A DNA stretch of 64,000 nucleotides, taken from assembly GCA_945643635.1 (NCBI GenBank), contig CALZFC010000009.1:62001-126000 (forward strand). The letters are read 5' to 3'. A model generated the notes under the pieces. It was not told the DNA's origin. It saw only the letters and a list, made by a program, of their open reading frames with translations, and made no database searches. Both the position numbers and the translations under genes were made by a program. Below, one piece after another: positions 48,139 through 59,400 of the stretch. Within the stretch, counting starts at the first letter, position 1; each line of letters starts with the position of its first letter. This DNA comes from Allodiplogaster sudhausi (lineage: Eukaryota > Nematoda > Chromadorea > Rhabditida > Diplogasteridae).

Positions 48139-49434
48139 TCTGTCCTGATCGTCGTTGTCGTTCTCCTGCAACCGTTCTCATCTTATCGGTTTTGGCTCGT
48201 CAGCACACAACACACCAAATCACGACAGTAATAGCCACTCATGTGGTCTTTAGTAGAAAAGCAAATAGTAGCGTCACATGGACATTGACTGAATACCGGG
48301 ATGGACCTACAAGAGAATCTAGAGGTTACCAGGGCGGACATACAAGGGATGAATCCCGAGGTTAAGGACGGACCAACAAGAGAAGACTGCGCGTTTAGAC
48401 AAGAAGAAGCCCGTGCCAAACTGACTCAAGGCACTGTCGCCATTCGTCCTATATCTTGGCATTGCTATCACTTCCCGACACCTCTTCTGCACATGTTTCC
48501 AACCTGGCACTCAGTGTTACTTATCTTGCTTGCCCTCTTGCTCCCTTCCAAGCTACTATCTTTCATCTCCAGACTCGCTGCCATTTTCTCAGCGCCTCTT
48601 AGTTCTCGCTCAGTTCATGCGCGCTTTGCCCCCTCAAAATTTGCTACGCTATGCAAAAACATTTTTTTTCCCAGAGAGTAAGGAAGTTTAATGACCTGTA
48701 CTTTCTCCGATAAACCCCTTAAATCGCAGACACAGTGGAGCAGGAGTTTGATAGCGGCACCCAAGCATCAAAGTATTTCTCTGAACATTCCATGTCCGAT
48801 TCATCCATATTAGAAATAAACAAACACTTTTTAATCTAGCAATTAAAGTATGTTATTTTCCCATTTTGTCCAGCTACTGAATTTCTCTAATGGTGAGCTA
48901 TACATCATATACTATTATTCTAGTACATACGTTTCTCATCGCTACACTATTTAAATCTTTACTTTATATTGATGAATTTTTTTCCAATTATGAAAATTAA
49001 ATGAAGCCTTCCTGTTATTTTTCTAAAATAAAAAATCTCTTCTTACCATTCTGTAGAAGAAGAAGCTGTTTGCGGCGCTGCACAAAGGGGTTGACTGATA
49101 GTTACTGTTTACAAGATGCTGGTTTTTCACCTCTGCTCATCGTGCAAACGAAGTGCTTTGCATGCCATTGCCTTCTATCTTCCATGGAAGAGGCTACTGA
49201 TAGTCTTTGTCGGGGCTCTCTTCATCGAAAAGTTGCAATTAAGCACCTCTGCCGTGCTGTGCACCACTGTGGAAATGGTTTAGACTGATTAGAGACGAGT
49301 AAACTTGCATCGAAACTTGTGCCTGGAAGATTGGAAGATTCAAAACGGCTTTATCTTTGGGATTAGCAATTGAAGCAATTTTAAGGAAACAAAGAATAAG
49401 TCACAAAGCAATAAACAAAGAAAAAGGAAATTGT
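48139..49434. other. Intergenic region
   Basis: No supported exon was found. A 126-codon open frame at 48301-48681 (+) has no recognisable domain and poor codon bias, so it is not called. The rest is AT-rich. Confidence 0.5.
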
Positions 49435-50039
49435 CTAGTAGCAATTGCCTTCAGTACACCAAATACCACGACGGGCCATGAGATGAGGCTGGAGATTCTC
49501 GAAGATTTCGACGTGCATTTCGCCCGTCCCGAACATCTTAGCTGATATGTTCCAAACCTGTGAATGATTACGACGTTGGCTATACATTTATGCTCTGATT
49601 TGTATCAGAGAGGATCGAACCTTTTCCCATTCCTCAGAATCGCCAACTGGTTTGTACGTTTGGATCAACCACTTTTGCGTATCGCAGTCCTTTCCTTCTA
49701 TCTGAAGATTGGTTTCAGTATGCAAATGACAAATTTTCTTTGGAAATAAAAATAAACAACATCATCTTCATTGTAAACGACATGCCTTTATTTTCTTCTT
49801 CTCTTCCTTCGTTGTGAAAACCATGTTGTCAGCCTTGACACCGAGTGATGGAACGACGACATCCACACGAAACTGTAAGTGAACATCAATTAAGTTGTTC
49901 GTACAACTTCATCGACCACCCTTTTTTCTACCTTTTTGGACGACTTCGAATCCAGCATGACATCAATATTGCAAGGAATTGCGGAGAAGGTTATGTGCAC
50001 AAATGCAAGGAGAATAAGGATTGCCTTACAACTTGTCAT
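49435..50039 (-). CDS. Small secreted protein, unknown family
   Basis: Four phase-0 exons on the minus strand, in order 49932-50039, 49786-49872, 49621-49701, 49435-49557, give 132 residues and TAG. Exon 1 encodes a clear signal peptide, MTSCKAILILLAFVHITFSA, cleaved before IPCNID. The mature part of about 112 residues has four cysteines (one near its N-terminus, one in KDCDTQ, two in WCTEGNCY), no membrane segment and a Lys-rich middle. I do not recognise the domain. The second intron starts with GC (AAG/GCATGT) instead of GT; using the nearby GT would shift frame into a stop, so the GC donor is supported by the reading frame. The product is likely exported, perhaps as part of the excretory-secretory fraction. 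Confidence 0.68.
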
Positions 50040-50991
50040 TTGTGCAGGCAGGTGCTGAAAGAAAAGAACTAGAGGTGCTTTGAATATTTTGCTGTTTATC
50101 ACTATCCGTTACTCCGCCTCGCTCATAGAATTTAGTACAGCCAACATTTGACACACTTTCTTTCGTGATATCCTCAGCTCTTGTCTCGACATCAAAAAAG
50201 CAAGCAAATAGAGAGTGAGCTAAATGATTCACTTTTTAGGTCAAGCTGGCTCACTTCACTAACAAAACACCCGAGTGGGCTCCTTAATTTTGATTGTCGC
50301 AATAGTAAAATTAAAAGTTCAAAGTTCACTATACTGACAATAAGAAAACTGTTAAACTTAAGATAAATGAAAGAACTTCGTGCCAACATGCTTGAAAGTG
50401 GAAAACAATTAAACATTTTTGTCATCCGCAAGATTCGAACCTGTGCCTTCCGAAGCCACTCGGGATGACATCATCATCAGCGACAGATGAAATATGGCAC
50501 GAAGTCGCCATTCTTATTTTTGATCTTATGCAACGTCTGTTCTTGAGACCATCCATTTGCATTTTTCATCGTTTAAAAGTCATTCCTCTGAACATGCTAC
50601 TTTTTATTCTTGTTTAATATTTTCAAATTAAAATAGTACGTACAATATCATCCATATACATAGATTTTACATGTGAATACTACATATTAATTAGAATATA
50701 TAAGATATATAACTACAAGTACGCATTAAAGCGTAACAGAACGACAACAACCGAAACAAAAGAAATGCGAAGGGCGGTGACACCTAGAAATCACTTACGT
50801 ACGTTTTCGAATGGATCATTCAATACTACAGGCTTTCACTATGTTATATCAGACAATCACAACTTGTCATGAAGATGGAACTTCTCACCATTCAAGCCTC
50901 ATTGCCAACTTGTAATATATGTATGCTAATTGATAGATCGTTTAAATTGTGTCTAGATAATAATTTAGATATCTAATGGTAAGAAAAGTCG
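50040..50991. other. AT-rich intergenic region
   Basis: Apart from the tRNA-like remnant at 50421-50469, no exon or repeat is supported. Confidence 0.45.
50421..50469 (-). other. tRNA-like remnant lacking the anticodon arm
   Basis: On the minus strand GTCATCC and GGATGAC form a perfect 7-bp acceptor-like stem around an A-box-like CGAGTGGC and a full B box with a T arm (CAGGTTCGAATCTTG). The anticodon arm is missing: 49 nt instead of 72 or more. The pieces resemble a Ser/Leu-type tRNA. No T-run terminator follows. It is most likely a deleted tRNA copy or the head of an old SINE. Confidence 0.4.
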
Positions 50992-51112
50992 CTATTTTGA
51001 CTCGTCATCCGAAGAGAGTGGATGATGCTTCGCGGGGGGATTATCGAGTGAGAAGTAGTGGTTGCGTTCCATGCGCTGCATCATCTCTTGCGCGTCGCTT
51101 ACATCCACGATC
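50992..51112 (-). CDS. Terminal exon of an unidentified gene
   Basis: After a T-rich acceptor (TTTTTCAG) the frame gives IVDVSDAQEMMQRMERNHYF and then a hydrophilic, acidic tail ending DDESK and TAG. Third codon positions are mostly G or C, as in neighbouring real exons. It needs a preceding exon ending in phase 2. I do not recognise the protein. The candidate exon at 51940-52017 is on the same strand but is not phase-compatible on its own, so at least one exon is missing between them or they are separate. Confidence 0.5.
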
Positions 51113-51879
51113 CTGAAAAATCAATAATTTCTTTTCAATCAAACCTTTATGTTGATTGCAAAAACTGTTTGATTTTTCAGCCAATATTGATTTTTTTTTT
51201 CAATTTTATTATTAAAAATGACTATTAAATCACGATGTAATGTTGTGTCAGTCACCAACTTGAGCAAACAAAATCAAAATCCCCTTTTACAATTTCCCTG
51301 CCTACATCGTAAGTCCGCGTCGACTATCAATTTCCATAAATAGACACTTCTAGTCGACTATCAATGTCCATAAATAGCATACGGCTTTGGTCACACCGAC
51401 TGACGGTCGGTCAGTGGCTGAGAATAGACAGACAGACACGTGAGACTGTACCAGGAAATGATGAATGATACAGAGACAATGCAGTTATGGCCATCACACT
51501 GTCACACCTAATCATGATTGCGTGTGTGTGTGTGGCTCCATTGTGATGCGACGCCATCCATGATAGCCACGAAAGATAGTGGCCAGAGCCGTTTTGGGGA
51601 AGGAATGAATGGCTGTTTGATCTTCTTCCACACATTGAATCATCGAGAGAGGGGAATCGGATCAGAGAAGAGTGGCTGCTGCTTGCGTCAGTCCTTCTCC
51701 GCAGTCACGCATCTTTTCATTTCATTTACTTCTCGCCCGGACATCTTTTGATGTAGTCCTTTTTCTCTTTTTGAAAGCGAGTGTCTGTCTCATGAGACTT
51801 CCGCCGCTCTGCCTGTATACGCACATGCGCAAAACCAATTTAGAAAAGAGGCTTAAAGGATGAACAGAGAGTTCGGCAA

Positions 51880-51914
51880 AGAGAGAGAGCGAGAGAGAGA
51901 GAGAGAGAGAGGGA
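51880..51914. repeat. (GA)n microsatellite
   Basis: A short GA tract next to the candidate exon at 51940-52017. Confidence 0.8.
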
Positions 51915-51939
51915 GATGGGTTAGGAATAAGCTCAGAAC

Positions 51940-52017
51940 TCTCTCATAGACATCAATAGAGTCCCCCGTCTCCAGAGCAATCATCTTCCACTTGTCGTAG
52001 AGGGCCCCCTGGTCTTT
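51940..52017 (-). CDS. Candidate internal exon of an unidentified gene
   Basis: On the minus strand an acceptor at CGCAG is followed by 26 codons (KDQGALYDKWKMIALETGDS and on to VYER) and a GTTCTG donor. The peptide is protein-like with balanced composition. It may belong with the terminal exon at 50992-51112, but the phases do not match directly. Confidence 0.35.
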
Positions 52018-52136
52018 CTGCGTTCGTCTCTTATTCAACCGCGCCCTACACGTCCTCCTTCCGAATTGTTTTGCCGCTCTCTCACTCTTCTTTCCTCACG
52101 TTGAATCCTCTCTACGGGTGTCTCGACAAGTGATGT

Positions 52137-52280
52137 AGAGAGAGAAAGAGAAAAAGAAAGAGAGAGAAAGAAAGCGAGAATGAAAGAGAGAGAGAGAGAG
52201 AGAGAGATCGAGAGAGATCGAGAGAGAAAGAGAGAGAGAGAGAGAAAGAAAAAGAGAGATAGAGAAAGAGAGAGAGACAG
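52137..52280. repeat. (GA)n/(GAAA)n microsatellite
   Basis: About 140 bp of nearly pure purine on the plus strand, with GA and GAAA units mixed. Confidence 0.85.
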
Positions 52281-52585
52281 AAAACGGGAACAGCCGAGAA
52301 CTGTTTGCCTAGCTTTCTCTTGCTCAACTTTTCCTCTTGTTTTCCACGAGCGACACCACTTGCATATACATTATGCGATGTGTCTCACAAGACGACAAAA
52401 AAGCATGTCTGGAGAAAAGGCGCAATTCATGGGAACTCCCAAAAAAATTAATGTGAAAACTTCATAGGGATATGGTTGTTATTTATTAAAATTCAGGTTC
52501 AGCAGTCGGCCAAATAGGCGAGAGAAAGCGAATAGTGTAGATATATATACATTCGGCGGAAGAAATAGAGCCCTTTGTAAAGTTC

Positions 52586-52686
52586 AGAGGAGAGAGAGAG
52601 AGTGAGAGAGAGAGCGAGAGGAGAAAGAGAGAAAGAGGGAGAAGGAGAAAGAGAGGGAGAAAGAGAGAAAGAGAAAGAGAGCGAGA
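52586..52686. repeat. (GA)n-rich microsatellite
   Basis: About 100 bp of purine tract made of GA, GAAA and GGAGAA units. Confidence 0.85.
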
Positions 52687-53433
52687 ACACACTCCCAATG
52701 GCTTGTCTCCAATCGATCCCAGCTTTTCTGCTAGTGACGTGTGTAGGGGGGAGTCAGAGGGCAAGGAAGAGAAGAAGCAAGAGAATGATGAAGAGGAAGT
52801 GAATGAAGTTGGGTTAGAAAAGAGAAGTAAATGAAAGAAAGATTTTGCAGAGAGTTATGCCCTCCGAGTAGGAAATATGAGAAGAGCGAGTCAACGAAAA
52901 AGCAATTTGCTTACTAAGAATGTTAATATCCGCTCAAAAATCATATGACGGCCATATTTCGTTGTTTTTTTTAGTTCTTCTTGCCTTTCCCGCATTTTCT
53001 CATATTCGCTCGCTGTCCATATATATTTTCCCCTAACCATTAGATTTGTATGCTCCTCAAAGGTTAATATTGAAAGAAGTGCAAGGAATTCTCATCTATG
53101 AAGTGCACTTCTGGCGTGCTAGCAGAAATTGTTTATTTCTGTGCCTCTCGTCATGTTCTCTCTTACAATGCAACGAGTGCGCTCTCATTGGTAAGCCGAG
53201 TGATCTATGATCTATGCAAAAAGTATGAAATGAAGCATACTTCTTCTTCTTCTTCTTCTCCACTAGACAACTGCAGAATTCCACATGCACTGAAGATCCT
53301 TCTACTTGCTTGTTCTAAGCCCTCAAGTCTACAAATACGAGAAGAAGCATTGCGAGAGAACGAAAGAACTAGACTAAGCAAACACGAGGTAGCCACGCGG
53401 GGGTGGAGATGGGGAGGGAGCTACACATATGTA

Positions 53434-53927
53434 CAGTACCGCCCAACATTTCAGGTACATAAATTAATTAGATTAATTAGATTAATTTAAATGATTTCAA
53501 TTGGAATTTGAGCGATACTAGGCAGTTTTACGCAGTTTCTTGTGTTTTTTAGGGTGGTTTTTGACATGCTGAACAAGTACATACAGTCAGATTTTAAAAA
53601 GAATCTCAAATGACCGCTTAAAAACGAATTCGGTCGTTTTTAGAAGGGCCAAGGCCGTGTTTTAGGTGCCTCCGATAACACAAGATCGACAGCACCAAAA
53701 AGACGGTCATGACCCTCCTAACAGCGGCCGAATTCGTTTTTAAACGGTCATTTGAGATTCTTTTTAAAATCTGACTGTATGTACATGTTCAGCATGTCAA
53801 AAACCACTCTAACAAACACAAGAAACTGAGTAAAAGTGCCTAATACCGCTCAAATTTCAATTGAAATTATTTAAATTAATCTAATTAATCTAATTAATTT
53901 ATGTACCTGAAATGTTGGGTGGGACTG
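53434..53927. mobile_element. Fold-back MITE with Tc1/mariner-like ends
   Basis: The 494-bp element consists almost entirely of two arms of about 215-225 bp in inverted orientation. The ends read CAGTACCGCCCAACATTTC and, reversed from the right, CAGTCCCACCCAACATTTC. Both are flanked by TA (53432-53433 and 53928-53929), the target duplication of Tc1/mariner elements. The arms share an AT-rich block with repeated TTAATTAGA and an inner block around AATCTCAAATGACCG. Arms differ by scattered substitutions, so the copy is not new. There is no transposase frame; mobility would need enzyme supplied in trans. Confidence 0.8.
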
Positions 53928-54496
53928 TATGTACTTAATTCCAGCCTTTCGAGTCTCACTTTCACACATGAACATTTCTTTGATATGGACAAGTTCTGCA
54001 GCGCCCGGTAACTATGCCAATTTCATCGTAAACACTATAGAAATAATACTTTGTTCGACTTATTTCTTTTTTTCTGTTGCGCGCATAAAAGAAAGTCCCT
54101 CTTTTCACAAAGAGCAGCTCTGCTATTTACAAAGCGGCTGCTGCAGCTGCCACATCTGGAATTGGGGCAAAAATGGCAAGAATTTCAAAGTTGAGAAGAG
54201 GCGACTCACAGATGGAACGGAGGATAAGCGATTTGAGGCGTTCCTTTCCTCCTTCACTCTTACTTTCTTACTTTTGCCTTTGTTCACATGGCACTTTACA
54301 GCGCCTCTCTCAGCTGGCTCTCGAGAGAGTTTAAGGAGACATTCCCAGAACACTTAACACTCTCGCTCGAGCTGATAATGAGACGAGATAATCCATCTCG
54401 AGCGCTCGCTCACCATCAGTCGGGGAGAGGCAATATTAATTCCAGCCATAATCCTGCCGCAGCTGTCCGCATCGCAGCCTCCTTTCACGCAAATTT

Positions 54497-54560
54497 TTCT
54501 CTCTCTCTTCCTCTCTCTCTCTCTCTCTTCCTATCTCTCTTTCTCTCTCTCTCTCTCAGC
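54497..54560. repeat. (TC)n microsatellite
   Basis: About 60 bp of CT repeat with minor interruptions. Confidence 0.85.
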
Positions 54561-55020
54561 TACAGCTACTTCAGAGAAAAGCAGCCTTTAAGAAGAAGGC
54601 GTTCCTGTTGGCGGTGAAAGAAACGCATTCATGGGAGCGTATCCGTTGTAGATTAGAGTTGTGCTCTTATGAAGTACCCAACCGGCTCTCTCTCTCTCTC
54701 TCAACCTCTGCTCTTAATATGAAAATGCCTTTTATCTCTTCTATTGATATCTTTTTGGAAGTCATCCCGCTCGCAGGCATGAATTGTTTCCTTCCGTTGC
54801 ATAATTGCCGCGCACTATCTATCGGCAGGCGTGGCCTGCGTGGCCGGTGAGGAGGGGGCTATTAAAAGGCGACGTCATTCTATTCCTGCTCGTGTCCACC
54901 ATTGAATGCCTTATTCTTGCAATGCCAAGTTTCCGCCGCCTTTCACAAGAGCTTCCGTGTTTGATGATTCACATCTTTCGCACGGTGCCGCCACTCTCTT
55001 CCTCTGTTTCTCTCCCTACT

Positions 55021-55080
55021 TCTTGCTCTCTCTCTCTCTTTCTTTCTCTCTCACTCTCTCACTCTCTCTCACTTCTCTCA
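55021..55080. repeat. (TC)n microsatellite
   Basis: About 60 bp of CT repeat interrupted by TTTC and CACTCT. Confidence 0.8.
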
Positions 55081-55755
55081 AGTATGGATAGATTGAAATG
55101 GGGATATTGAACGAAGCAATCATTGAGTTTAAGCTCCTCGATATGCTACTACATCATCACTACCCGTTCCGTATGCCAGCAGAATGCTCGAGATGTCCCG
55201 GAGAAGAGAAGAGAAGCGTAGAGAGAGAGTGAGAGAGAGAGAGTGAGAAATAGAGAACTTAGAGAAAGAAGAAGTGCAGAGAGTTAGGGAAGCAGAAAAA
55301 GAGAAGTGAAGCGGCCCGCCCGACCCCAGAAGCGAGAAGAGATGAAAGAAATGAAGAGAGAGAGAGCATGGAGAGTGAAGAGAGAACAGAGAAGAAGAGT
55401 GTGTGTGGCGGCTGCAGGCCTAGACGAGTGTGTGCCCTCCGCCGCTGCACGGCCGCCCTCCAATGCTGGTCTGCGGAGACCCGCATTGTGCCCTTCTTCG
55501 CAGCTCACTCAGGAGAGAGCGAGAAAACAGAAGGCAGACTCGCTCTCAGCCTCTTCTTCTTCTATCTGTTTGCTTATGGTAAGGTGGTGAGGAGGCAAAA
55601 ATACATCATTTTCCTCTCATTAATCCGAACCATTACCACTTGAGAAGGCCTAACGAAGCATGCTTGTTATATGGCATTAGAAGATGCTTATGTGCTTCTC
55701 GTTAGCTCGTCTGACATTGCCGAGGGACACTCGAGTGGCCGACCCGCCCTTACCG

Positions 55756-55793
<38 letters not shown>

Positions 55794-55932
55794 ACCCCTA
55801 TCATCATTCGTATGCCCCCTTCTCCATCTCCTCATCCACCCAGCCATTCTTCCGTTCTCGTCTTGCCATGTTCTCCCCTGATGATTGCATCTCGTCACTC
55901 ACTGTCATAAGAATCGTTCTTGGTCTCAATTT

Positions 55933-56043
55933 CTGTCTCTCTCTCTTTCTCTCTCTCTTTTTCTTACTCACACTCCCTTACTTTGCTTATCCGCCTCACA
56001 GTCCCCATATCGCATATCCGTCTCCTTGTTCTCTCTCTCTCCC

Positions 56044-56083
<40 letters not shown>

Positions 56084-56085
56084 CA
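55933..56085. repeat. (TC)n-rich microsatellite
   Basis: Two CT-rich runs (about 55933-55970 and 56030-56083) separated by mixed pyrimidine-rich sequence. Confidence 0.8.
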
Positions 56086-56430
56086 TCTCCAAGTCGGTCA
56101 CACGGATACGCGCATATGCTGCCATGCTCCTGATGTTCAGGAGCTGTATCGTTTTTGCTTATACATCATCACGCCATGTGGCATTTGTCTCTGCCTTGAC
56201 GCAGAATTTCTCGTTCATTTATTTCTCGATGCGCATACTATGAATCATAGCACATCCGGCTTGTTCACGCGCGTTCTCGGAACGCTCTTCATTTTGACAC
56301 GTGCGAACAATCATCACCTGTCTGTGTTTAGCGAGTGGACAAAGCAGCTAGCTGCCTGGTGCTTGACTGTATTTCCTTGTCTCGTAAGAAGAAAAGAAGA
56401 AGAGCTAAGACAGCCAGCCAGCAGCCAGCA

Positions 56431-59400
56431 ATGGTGGGTGCTCCGAGCGACGATAGCGAAGGACTTGACGAGGCGACCGGAGACGACGGCGAAATTCTTC
56501 TGCCCGACTTTTCGAACCAACGATTTTCGTTAGTAATTATTTAGCTAAATTTGTTAGTAACTCGTAAACACGCGACTCTCGTAGTATACATTTTGTATAT
56601 GCAATTTTAACATAATTCTTGGAAAACGATGCCGTGCCTATGTATTTCTGCAAATAAGACAAGCTTTTTCCTTCAGCATTGGCGGAGGTCGCTTCTCGTT
56701 CGAAGACTCATTCGACTCGTTCATTGGCTTGGGCAGTTTCGGCGTTGTCTTCCGAGGGCACGACGAGTTGAAGGACAAAGAGGTTGGATGGAGGAAACTA
56801 ATCAAGTATGAGAGAGAGCTTTTGAAAAAAAGAAGATGAAACGTGGGCGTTAAACAAAAAAAATGACGAGCTGGAGACCTTTATTTTTGACATTGACACT
56901 GGCTTGTGTCGATCGAAGGTTGAGAGCGGAAACAAGCGTCAGCACACACACATGATGCCGACGTAGTAAGAGATCGGATGATTTCGTCACGAAGAGAGTC
57001 TCTCTTTCTCTAGCCCCCATTCTTCGATCTCTAGTCAAGAGTTGTCATAAATACGCCAAGTAAGCGTCAAAAGGCTGACAGCAGTTCTGCTCTTCCTGAG
57101 TGAGTAAGAAAGCGTACGAATTTTGTGGCAGCGATAGCGCAGCGAGAAGATGGCACCGATCTATGTATTTAAACGTCGCGCTCCTTTCCTCTAATTCGTC
57201 GACCTTTTCATCGCTGTCAGTGCAAATATGAGGAAGCTTTATTTACGCAGTCGGAAATAGAGGGAAAGTGGATGAAAGGAGGAAGAGAAAGATGCTAAGG
57301 CAGATGTGTTGTATCAAAGTAGAGAATACTCCCGAGAGACTCGCAAAACTCCAAGCAGCTGCGCCGTTTGCCATTGAGGAAGTTACGGATGAAGAAAGGT
57401 TAATGAAAACTAAATAACAGTTGTCGAGATTAAAACTACCAATGAAGACAATTGAACCATAAATTATTTTAAAGATATTCCTCTTTCTTAATTCGAAATG
57501 CATCGTTTCGTATAAATTGGAGTGACGTTTTCCGTGGAAAGTGAATGTTGTTCTAGAAATAGCATGAGCTGAAGTTGATGTGACTCTACGCTAGCCTAAT
57601 TTCTATTTTGGGTGTCGAGTTAAATGAAAAGAAAGACGTCAGCTGACTGCTGAGTGAGAAAACTTGAACTGCCGAGAAGGTGTGCTTCAGCGTCTAATTG
57701 AACAGCTGGAAAGTAAGTACCATAGGAGACTTAGTTTGAAAGAAACTTAATACTGCTGTAGCAGGGGAGAGAGTGGGAATGACGAGAAAATCGAGTCCTT
57801 ACTTTTGCAGGTGGCCATCAAGCGGCTGCAGAAGCAGCACATCAAGACGAACGAGCTGAACGTCATCCGTTCGCTGCAGTCGTCTTATCTGATCGGCCTC
57901 ATTGACATCTGCCACCTGGACGACGCCCACTCGTGCCTCGTCATGGAGCTGTGCGACACGGACCTCGACCACCACATTCGCTGCAACGCCACCGATCGCC
58001 GTCTCAACGCCAATAATTTGAGGTAACTTGACACAGCATACTGTAACAATTTCTTATGCACATACGTACACATATGTCCGTACATACATCAAGCATGACA
58101 TACACATATGCATGTCCCAAAAAAATATAGTTTACATAATTTATAATTTGCTCAAACATGTCCCCAATGTAGGCTTCTAGGTATTGCTTTCATTTTTTCT
58201 CTGCTTTCTTCTCATTTTCCTGGAACCGTTCACACGCTCCTTCCTTTCCTGTGCAAAGCGAAAAACAGCTGGTCATGCAAGACCTTTTCCTATGACATCT
58301 CATGTTTCGCGGTCCACGTGCGCTCGTTCGCTGCCTTTCTCCACTTGGTATCCCTGCTTCTCCTTTCGTCTCTCCTTTGTCCTTCTTGCATTTCTGGCTG
58401 CTTCTCTTATTTAGCTTCTTTTTTTGTTTCTGTCATTCTTGCACCTGCCTTTGGCGGGAAAAAAGGCATCATTGGTCACGAGGCTCATGCGACGTTTTGG
58501 CTACCATGAGATGGGATGGCATTTGGGATGGAAGGGGAAGGGGAGGGGGTAAGGGGCTGCTGTTGTGTGCACACGTGTGCGTGTGCGTGTCCCTTCCCGA
58601 GACGCGGGCGGCCCATTACTCTTTCTCTCATTGGAAAGGCCCCTCTCGCAATCAACTGTGGAGCGAGTCCAAGTAATTAGGTTCGTTCCACACGACGCAC
58701 CCACCACCAAAGTGATGTGCCTTTCTTACAAAAGAAAAGGCCTGCTGAAAATTGATGATGATGCTTCACAAAGAAATATTCAAGAGAAATGGCAATGGAT
58801 AAAAGTTGTCAAAGCATGCAAATGTCAATGTGAGTTCATTTTAGATTGCTGATCGACAACCTCGCACGTGGCTACCTCGCACTCCACGAGCAGAAGATTG
58901 TGCATCGTGACATAAAGCCTCAGAACATTCTGGTGACCTACTCGCCATGCTCCAAGCTCTTCTCATCGGCTAAGATCACTGATTTTGGTGCGTGCATTCC
59001 ATGTGATAGAGAAAAGCTTCTCATTGTTAGATGGAGACTTAGTATGTATAAAACATGTCAAAAATCTAGCCACTTTAGGGATCGCAAGGACTCTCGACAA
59101 CGGAGAGATGTGCAACGTGGCGGGCACTTTGTACTACATGGCGCCCGAGGTCGGCGCCAACCTCGTGCGCACGTGCCAGTACAACGCCGAGGTGGACATG
59201 TGGAGCATCGGCTGCCTCATCTTCCAGTGCGTCACAGGCGAGGTAAGCTAGCCTCGAGCTCTTTTTTAAAGCTATATTTATGCACTCCGACTTCTGCGCT
59301 ACCAAGATTATTTATGTATTTCCTCCCACATATAGAATGTGCAAAGAATTCATTGTGTTGTTGCCGTGCCACGCCTGCCTGCCGCCCAATTCCTAAGAGG

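Larger units (their letters stand above)
52018..56430. other. Long gene-poor region rich in microsatellites
   Basis: No exon is supported. It contains GA/CT tracts (52137-52280, 52586-52686, 54497-54560, 55021-55080, 55756-55795, 55933-56085) and a fold-back element at 53434-53927. Frames through the tracts are low-complexity artefacts. Confidence 0.6.

Noticed and set aside
48301..48681. 126-codon plus-strand frame upstream of the F-box gene
   Set aside because: No domain, low-complexity hydrophobic tail, no supporting splice sites.
57293..57400. Protein-like frame (ENTPERLAKLQAAAPFAIEE) in the second kinase intron, with a possible GTTAATG donor
   Set aside because: The upstream acceptor is weak and inserting it between the glycine loop and VAIK would break the kinase fold. 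It may be chance or a nested exon; RNA reads would decide.
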